DNA of 64,000 nt from Solirubrobacter ginsenosidimutans. GTDB lineage: Bacteria > Actinomycetota > Thermoleophilia > Solirubrobacterales > Solirubrobacteraceae. The notes below the pieces were generated by a model, which worked only from the letters and a program-made list of their open reading frames with translations, was not told the DNA's origin and made no database searches. This document shows positions 59,037 through 64,000 of this stretch, one piece after another. Position numbers and translations under genes: made by a program. The DNA is taken from the NCBI RefSeq assembly GCF_027587205.1, contig NZ_JAPDOD010000004.1, positions 248,001 through 312,000 on the forward strand, read 5' to 3'. Within the stretch, counting starts at the first letter, position 1. The number at the start of each line of letters is the position of its first letter.

Positions 59037-60020
59037 ATGCCTCCAACGGAACCGCTGCCGCAATTAGCTGGAGCGTCGGTCGTCGGAAAGTCAGGCGCGG
59101 TGATCTACGCCGGCGCCGCCGCGGTCGGCGCCATCGAGAGCGTGGTCGCCGGCGAGCCGACCAGCTCGCCGCTGCCGATCGCGATCGCGTTCCTCGTCGC
59201 CGCGCTGCTGTGGCGCTACGGCGGGCGGGTCGATCGCCGCCTCTTGTTCGGGCTCGGGCCGATCGGCGCAGTGCTGCTCGGCTGCGCGATCGCGACCAGC
59301 CCGCCCGGCGACGGCGCCGTCATGTACGCGTGGTCGGTCCTGTGGGTGGCGAGCTTCTTCGGCACGGCCGAGGCCGTGGCGATCGTGCTCACCGTCGGCG
59401 CCGTCCAGGGCGCCGTGGTGGTCCACATGCCGGGCGGCACGTTCGACCAGTGGTTCGACGTCACGGCGTCGATGGCGGTCGTCGCCGCCGTCGTGCGCTC
59501 GCTCGCCGCCCGCAACGAGAAGCTCGTCGGGCGCCTGACCGTCGAGTCCCGCATCGATCCGCTGACCGGCGTCCTGAACCGCCGCGGGCTCGAGGAGCGC
59601 TTCGACGTCGAGTTGGCACGCGCAGCCCGCGAGCGGCGTCCGCTGGCCGTCGTCGCGATCGACATCGACCACTTCAAGCGCATCAACGACGAGCACGGCC
59701 ATCAGGCGGGTGACCGCGCGCTCGTCTGGCTCGCCGCGACGCTGTGCGAGCACACCCGCGGCGCGGACGTCATCGCCCGCGTCGGCGGCGAAGAGTTCAC
59801 GATCGTCCTGCCCGGCGCGGACCTCGCGAGCGCCTACGACTTCGCGGATCGCCTGCGCGAGCGGGTCGCGCACGTCGACGTGGCGATCCCGCTGACGATC
59901 AGCGCGGGCGTCGCCGCCGCCGACGCGCCGACGACCGCCGACGCGCTCACCGAGGCCGCCGACCGCGCGCTCTACGACGCCAAGCGCGGCGGCCGCAACC
60001 GCGTCGCGTCGACGGTGTGA
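59037..60020 (+). CDS. Membrane GGDEF-domain diguanylate cyclase
   Basis: A 327-residue protein: four or more transmembrane helices in residues 20-155, then a GGDEF domain. The active site is GGEEF at 250-254, an accepted active form. DPLTGVLNRRGLEERF and the metal-binding VVAIDIDHFKRIND are present, as is an inhibitory I-site RGAD at 241-244, exactly five residues before GGEEF. It should make cyclic di-GMP with product inhibition. Divergent from the phytase-like gene; it ends 1 bp before the convergent glyoxalase gene. Confidence 0.92.
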   Translation: MPPTEPLPQLAGASVVGKSGAVIYAGAAAVGAIESVVAGEPTSSPLPIAIAFLVAALLWRYGGRVDRRLLFGLGPIGAVLLGCAIATSPPGDGAVMYAWSVLWVASFFGTAEAVAIVLTVGAVQGAVVVHMPGGTFDQWFDVTASMAVVAAVVRSLAARNEKLVGRLTVESRIDPLTGVLNRRGLEERFDVELARAARERRPLAVVAIDIDHFKRINDEHGHQAGDRALVWLAATLCEHTRGADVIARVGGEEFTIVLPGADLASAYDFADRLRERVAHVDVAIPLTISAGVAAADAPTTADALTEAADRALYDAKRGGRNRVASTV

Positions 60021-60021
60021 A

Positions 60022-60372
60022 TCACTCGTACTCGTGCAACCCGAAGAGCACGCCCGCCGGGTCGGTGCAGTAGCACCCGCTGCCGACCCCCGGGAACGTG
60101 AACGGCTCGACGACGACCGCCCCGCCGGCGGCTTCGAGCGGCCCGCGAAGCGCGGCGATCGAGTCGACGCGCAGGATCGGGACGGTGCGCGGCGTCCCGT
60201 CGCGCGAGGCGAGCAGGCCGGCGTCGATGCCCGGCGCGTCGCCGTGCGGCGCGACGAGGTAGTCGGGGGCGGCGAACGGTTGCGGCTCCCAGCCGAACAC
60301 CGTCTCGAAGAAGCGGGTGCTGCGCTCGAGGTCGGGGCTGTTGAGCTCGACGTAGCTGACGGGGACGGTCAC
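60022..60372 (-). CDS. VOC-family (glyoxalase/bleomycin-resistance fold) protein
   Basis: A 116-residue protein with two beta-alpha-beta-beta-beta units: VSYVELNSPDLERSTRFFET, VFGWEP, then PILRVDSIAALRGPLEAAGG and YCTDPAGVLFGLHE. It belongs to the vicinal oxygen chelate fold; the substrate is unknown. GTG start with GGAG 5 nt upstream, overlapping the ArsR stop by 4 bases, so it is the regulated partner of ArsR. Confidence 0.88.
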   Translation of the reverse strand: MTVPVSYVELNSPDLERSTRFFETVFGWEPQPFAAPDYLVAPHGDAPGIDAGLLASRDGTPRTVPILRVDSIAALRGPLEAAGGAVVVEPFTFPGVGSGCYCTDPAGVLFGLHEYE

Positions 60373-60677
60373 ACGGACTCCTTGTGGCGCGGATGTGGCA
60401 CGCGGCGCGTGGGTGCGACGGCCCAGCGTTCGGTCAGCTCACGCAGCCAATGCTCGGCCTCGACGAGCGCCGTGCCCTCGAGCTCGTACCAGATGAACTT
60501 GCCCTCCCGGACGCCGCGGATCGCGCGCGCCTCGCGCAGGATCCGCAGGTGCTGAGAGACCGCGGGCCGGCTCATCGCGGCGAGGTCGGCGAGCTGCCCG
60601 GCCGTCGCGGGACCGTAGGCGAGGCGGGAGACGAGTGCGCGCCGGGTCGGGTCGGAGAGCGCCGCGAAGACCTCCAT
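60369..60677 (-). CDS. ArsR-family winged-helix transcriptional repressor
   Basis: A 102-residue regulator: MEVFAALSDPTRRALVSRLA, then TAGQLADLAAMSRPAVSQHL (helix-turn-helix), LRILREARAIRGVREGKFIW (wing) and ELEGTALVEAEHWL. The metal-binding CxC of ArsR/SmtB is absent, as in the non-metal subgroup linked to SRPBCC or VOC proteins. ATG 60677. A 24-bp perfect palindrome begins one base upstream of the start codon, so autorepression is likely. Overlaps the VOC gene by 4 bases. Confidence 0.92.
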   Translation of the reverse strand: MEVFAALSDPTRRALVSRLAYGPATAGQLADLAAMSRPAVSQHLRILREARAIRGVREGKFIWYELEGTALVEAEHWLRELTERWAVAPTRRVPHPRHKESV

Positions 60678-60678
60678 G

Positions 60679-60702
60679 ACGCGTAAGCATATGCTTACGC
60701 GT
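60679..60702. promoter_or_regulatory. 24-bp perfect palindrome, likely ArsR operator
   Basis: The half-site ACGCGTAAGCAT (60679-60690) is followed directly by its exact reverse complement (60691-60702). It begins one base upstream of the ArsR start and covers the stop codon of the metallopeptidase gene (60695). Its AT-rich core stands out from the GC-rich surroundings. Confidence 0.75.
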
Positions 60703-61651
60703 GGTCGCGGATCAAGCCGTCGATGAAGGTCAGCTTCTCGATCACCGCCGGCGCGAGCACGAACGGGTACAGATCGCCCTCCCCCAGGCTGCGGTTGATC
60801 GCGTTGAGCGCGTAGGTCAGCGGCAGCCAGGCTTCGAGCATCGCGCGGAAGTCGCTCGGCGCGGCGCCGGGGTACGAGTACAGCGGCGCGGCGTCGGCGG
60901 CGAGCACGGCCGGACCGGAGACGCTGACGCCGTAGGCGACCGCGGTCTGCAGCACGTCGCGGATGTGCAGGTAGTGGGCGAAGGTCTCGGCCCAGTCCTC
61001 CCACGGGTGCATCGTCGCGTAGGCCGAGACGAAGCGATCGGCCCACTGCGGCGGCGGCCCGTTTTCGTAGTGGCGATCGAGCGCCGCCTGGTAGTCCGCG
61101 CGCTCGTCGCCCATCAACACGCGGCAACGGTCGATCGCGTCGGAGGGATCGGGCGCGAGGATCGGCTGGTAGTAGTGACCGATCTCGTGGCGCAGGTGCC
61201 CGAGGACGGTGCGGTAGGGCTCGTCGAGCTTGGTCCGCGTCCGCTCGCGGTGCACCGGGTCGGTCTCCGCCAGATCGAGCGTGACGACGCCGTCGGCGTG
61301 CCCCGTGGTGACCGGGCCGACCGCGCTGGAGAGCAGGTCGAACTGCAGGTCCCCGCCGACCGGCAGGCCGAGCTCGAGCAGCTCGAAGACCAGCCGCCGC
61401 TTCGCCGCCTCGGCGATCGACCACTGGACGCTCGCCTGATCCGGCGGTCGCGTGCGGGTCAGCGCGCACGCGCGGCAGAGCCCCGGCCCGACGCCGTTGC
61501 ACCCGATCAGCTCGCGATTCGTGCAGCCGTAGCCGAGCCGGTCGATCGTCCGCGCGTCCCAGTCGAACGCCAGCAGCGTGGCGCAGTTCAGGCATTGCGT
61601 GCTCTCGAAGACGACGAGGTGCCGGCAGACCGGGCAGGTGAAGGCGCGCAT
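60695..61651 (-). CDS. Zinc-ribbon, putative zinc-dependent metallopeptidase
   Basis: A 318-residue protein: N-terminal zinc ribbon (C6-x2-C9, C20-x2-C23, with further Cys at 43, 51, 59 and 62), then a peptidase domain with HEIGH at 155-159 (LRHEIGHYYQP) and downstream WEDWAETFAHYLHIRD, which supplies the third ligand region. This matches the DUF2248/putative zinc-binding peptidase family. No signal peptide; cytosolic. It lies upstream of ArsR on the same strand (17 bp), with the ArsR palindrome over its stop. Confidence 0.87.
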   Translation of the reverse strand: MRAFTCPVCRHLVVFESTQCLNCATLLAFDWDARTIDRLGYGCTNRELIGCNGVGPGLCRACALTRTRPPDQASVQWSIAEAAKRRLVFELLELGLPVGGDLQFDLLSSAVGPVTTGHADGVVTLDLAETDPVHRERTRTKLDEPYRTVLGHLRHEIGHYYQPILAPDPSDAIDRCRVLMGDERADYQAALDRHYENGPPPQWADRFVSAYATMHPWEDWAETFAHYLHIRDVLQTAVAYGVSVSGPAVLAADAAPLYSYPGAAPSDFRAMLEAWLPLTYALNAINRSLGEGDLYPFVLAPAVIEKLTFIDGLIRDHA

Positions 61652-61718
61652 CGGCGTCCGAGGATGGCAAACGAAGTCGCGTCAACCTATTGACCTATAG
61701 TGCTACCTTCCTAGTTGA

Positions 61719-62111
61719 ATGATTGAATTCCACCTGGATGCCGGCTCCGGCCTCTCGCCGTATCTGCAGCTCGTGCGGCAGGTGCGGCATGCGCTACGCC
61801 TCGGGCTCCTGCACGAAGGCGATCAGCTCCCCACGGTCAAGGAGGTCGTGGCGCAGCTGGCGATCAACCCCAACACCGTCCTGAAGGCCTACCGGGAGCT
61901 CGAGCGCGACGGCCTCGTCGCCGCCCGGCCGGGGGTCGGGACGTTCGTCATGCGCACGCTGACTGACGCGACGCTCCCGTCGCACGGGCCGCTGCGCAAG
62001 GACCTCGAGCGCTGGCTCACGAAGGCGCGCTTGGCCGGCCTCGACGAAGAGAGCATCGAGGCCCTGTTCACCACCACCTTTCGCCGTTCGCTGAATCGGG
62101 AGGTTGCATGA
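61719..62111 (+). CDS. GntR-family regulator, YtrA subfamily
   Basis: A 130-residue regulator: winged helix (SPYLQLVRQVRHALRLGLLH, EGDQLPTVKEVVAQLAINPN, TVLKAYRELERDGLVAARPG) plus the short helical tail of YtrA-type proteins, which control ABC transporter operons beside them. The ABC ATPase gene overlaps its stop by 4 bases. A TATAGT (61696-61701) just upstream is a good -10 box, and TCAAC (61682) with GTTGA (61714) forms weak outer symmetry. The intergenic stretch is clearly AT-richer than its surroundings. Confidence 0.9.
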   Translation: MIEFHLDAGSGLSPYLQLVRQVRHALRLGLLHEGDQLPTVKEVVAQLAINPNTVLKAYRELERDGLVAARPGVGTFVMRTLTDATLPSHGPLRKDLERWLTKARLAGLDEESIEALFTTTFRRSLNREVA

Positions 62112-62986
62112 CCATGGTGTTGCGGGCCGACGCGCTGACCAAGCGCTACGGACGGCGAACCGCCTTGTCGGAATGCACGCTGGAGATCCCGGAGGGACGG
62201 GTGGTCGGGCTCGTCGGCCCCAACGGGGCGGGCAAGAGCACGCTGCTGAACCTCGCCGTGGGGATGCTGGAGCCGTCCGCGGGATCGATCGAGGTCCTCG
62301 GCGAGCGGCCGCGCTCCGGCATGGCGAAGGTGGGCTTCGTCGCGCAGGACACGCCGACGTACGCGGGTCTGTCGATCGACGAGCACCTGCGCTTCGGCGC
62401 CGAGCTGAACCCGGGCTGGGACGCGGATCTGGCGCGCGACCGGATCGCCCGCCTCGGGCTCGACGGCTCGCAGCGGGCGCGCAAGCTCTCCGGCGGCCAG
62501 CGGGCGCAACTCGCGCTCACGCTCGGCCTCGCCAAGCGGCCCGAGCTGCTGATCCTCGACGAGCCGGTCGCCAGCCTCGACCCGCTCGCCCGGCGCGAGT
62601 TCCTGCAGGACCTGATGGAGGCGGTCGTCGAGCACGCGCTGACCGTCGTGCTGTCCTCGCACCTGGTCTCCGACCTCGAGCGGGTGTGCGACTACGTCGT
62701 CGTGCTGGTCGACTCGCGGGTGCAGCTCGCGGGTGACCTCGACTCGCTGCTCGCCACCCACCACCGCATCACCGGGCCGCGGCGCGACGAGGACACGCTC
62801 CCGAGCGAGCTGCACGTCGTCGGCGCCAGCCACACGGATCGCCAGAGCACGTATCTCGTGCGCACCCAGTCGCCGATCCTCGATCCCGCCTGGACGATCT
62901 CGCAGCTCACCTTGGAGGACCTCGTCCTCGCCTACATGGGCCGGACTTCCCGGCCGCAGCCGCGCGCACTGGAGGCCGTCCGATGA
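62108..62986 (+). CDS. ABC transporter ATP-binding protein
   Basis: A 292-residue ATPase: Walker A GPNGAGKST at 37-45, Q loop FVAQDTP, signature LSGGQ at 127-131, Walker B LLILDEP at 147-153, and switch His in VLSSHLVSDL. The C-terminal ~80 residues extend beyond the ATPase core, as in ABC-2 exporter subunits. It pairs with the permease whose start overlaps its stop (ATGA). Confidence 0.94.
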   Translation: MTMVLRADALTKRYGRRTALSECTLEIPEGRVVGLVGPNGAGKSTLLNLAVGMLEPSAGSIEVLGERPRSGMAKVGFVAQDTPTYAGLSIDEHLRFGAELNPGWDADLARDRIARLGLDGSQRARKLSGGQRAQLALTLGLAKRPELLILDEPVASLDPLARREFLQDLMEAVVEHALTVVLSSHLVSDLERVCDYVVVLVDSRVQLAGDLDSLLATHHRITGPRRDEDTLPSELHVVGASHTDRQSTYLVRTQSPILDPAWTISQLTLEDLVLAYMGRTSRPQPRALEAVR

Positions 62987-64000
62987 TCTGGCTCACGTGG
63001 CGCCAGTCGCGCGCCCAGGTCGCGTCGGTGGCGGGGGCGGTCGCGGCGCTGCTCGCGTTCCTGGCGATCTCGGGCACCGGGCTCCCGACGTTCGACGACA
63101 CCTACCTCCAGGAGCTCGTGACCGACGGCTTCGCGAAGGGGATCTTCTTCCTCGCCAGCTTCGGGGTGCTGTTCCTTCCGGCGATCGTCGGCACGTTCTG
63201 GGGCGCGCCGCTGGTCGCGCGCGAGCTCGAGGCCGGAACGCACCGGCTGGCGTGGAACCAGTCGGTCACGCGCACCCGCTGGCTGGCGATGAAGGCGGGT
63301 GTGATCGCGCTGGTCGCGGTCGTCACGACCGCCGGGTTGAGCCTGGGGCTGACGTGGTGGTGCGGGTCGCTGGACAAGGCGATCAACGCCGGGCAGACGT
63401 ACGACGGGCCGCTGCGGGTGGGCCGGATCGCTCCGCCGATGTTCGAGGCGCGCGGGATCGCGCCGATCGGCTACACGCTCTTCGCGCTCGCGCTCGGCGT
63501 CACCGCCGGGCTCGTGGTGCGGCGGGTGGTGCCCGCGATGGCGATCACGCTCGCGCTGTTCGTGGCCGTGCAGATCCTGATGCCGGTGCTCGTGCGCGGG
63601 CACATCGGCGCGACGTCGCAGTTGGTCACGATCAAGCCGGACAACATGACCGGCATGTCGGCGAGGGTCGGTCCGGGCAACGTGCCGCAAGAGGCGCACG
63701 ACCTCCAGGTGCGGGCCGACGAGCCGGGCGCTTGGACGCTCGCCAACGAGACGGTCGACCGCTCGGGCCGTGCCCACTCCACGCTCCCGGACTGGTTCGC
63801 GTTCTGCGTCCCGGGCCGCGAAGGGGGCCTCGGGCTCGGGCCGGGTCCCGACCCGCAGAAGTCGGCCGCGTGCTTCGCCCGCGCTGAGCGGGAGGGCTGG
63901 AGGCAGCGGATCACGTTCCAGCCGGCGAGCCGCTACTGGACGCTGCAGGCGATCGAGCTCGCGATCTTCCTCGCGCTCACCGGCGCGTTGACCGCGTTCT
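62983..64000 (+). CDS. ABC-2-type transporter permease, truncated by window end
   Basis: The frame is open from ATG 62983 to the window edge (339 residues so far). It begins MIWLTWRQSRAQVASVAGAV, typical of ABC-2 permeases paired with YtrA-type operons. Hydrophobic helices are seen near 13-30, 55-75, 105-125, 160-180 and 185-205, with a large extracellular region (about 210-310), and a further helix (ELAIFLALTGALTAF) at the cut. The C-terminus is outside the window. Substrate unknown. Confidence 0.88.
   Translation, partial: MIWLTWRQSRAQVASVAGAVAALLAFLAISGTGLPTFDDTYLQELVTDGFAKGIFFLASFGVLFLPAIVGTFWGAPLVARELEAGTHRLAWNQSVTRTRWLAMKAGVIALVAVVTTAGLSLGLTWWCGSLDKAINAGQTYDGPLRVGRIAPPMFEARGIAPIGYTLFALALGVTAGLVVRRVVPAMAITLALFVAVQILMPVLVRGHIGATSQLVTIKPDNMTGMSARVGPGNVPQEAHDLQVRADEPGAWTLANETVDRSGRAHSTLPDWFAFCVPGREGGLGLGPGPDPQKSAACFARAEREGWRQRITFQPASRYWTLQAIELAIFLALTGALTAF

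Noticed and set aside
61682..61718. TCAAC...GTTGA symmetry before the GntR gene as an operator
   Set aside because: Only five-base arms 27 bp apart; kept as a remark under the gene, not as a site.

Overview
This 64 kb window comes from a very GC-rich, Gram-positive-type actinobacterial chromosome. Gene style points to the class Thermoleophilia (Solirubrobacter or Conexibacter relatives): F420-type PPOX protein, PucR, SARP and LuxR-ATPase regulators, DUF559/AbiEi-like protein, GTG/TTG starts and 4-base stop/start overlaps. The genus is inference. No rRNA, tRNA, CRISPR array, transposase or phage integrase was recognised.

Layout. 1-12.1 kb: housekeeping and envelope genes. These are a cupin protein, a secreted TolB-like propeller, a PucR-PPOX pair, an ABC-2-like membrane protein overlapping a sigma-70 gene, an HtrA-VWA-small exported protein set, a HIRAN protein, and two head-to-head hybrid histidine kinases. 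12.1-19.4 kb: a mixed zone with a 51-bp near-perfect palindrome, a drug-efflux MFS gene, a large LuxR ATPase regulator, a DUF559 gene and two orphan small genes.

19.4-40.9 kb: the accessory centrepiece, a two-gene insecticidal-type Tc (ABC) toxin system. It has a 3702-residue TcA with two inserted seven-bladed FG-GAP propellers, and a 2437-residue TcB-TcC fusion. The fusion ends in an unrecognised cargo domain behind an 18-bp minisatellite-encoded Gly/Ala hinge. A SARP-family activator lies upstream. Three 11-bp direct repeats sit just before the TcA start, and a cyclooxygenase-like heme peroxidase is divergent from the SARP gene. A TIR-membrane-WD40 protein (14 WD repeats, no STAND NTPase) follows at 41.2-44.5 kb.

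44.5-64 kb: ordinary chromosome. It holds a PRC-barrel protein, a methyltransferase/GNAT pair, an OmpR-type two-component system beside a small exported protein plus a MoxR-DUF58-VWA operon, and a convergent NarL-type kinase/regulator pair. Then come two secreted proteins sharing a C-terminal domain with the 1.1 kb gene, a diguanylate cyclase, an ArsR-glyoxalase operon under a 24-bp perfect palindrome, a zinc metallopeptidase, and a GntR(YtrA-type)-ABC exporter operon cut by the window end.

How the parts work together (inference): the SARP gene probably controls the Tc toxin. TcA would form the pentameric injector and the TcB-TcC fusion the cocoon holding its own C-terminal cargo. No immunity gene is visible, as expected for a toxin aimed at eukaryotic cells. 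The VWA clusters at 7 and 50 kb are paralogous and each carries a small His/Asp-rich exported protein, suggesting a duplicated envelope-stress module.
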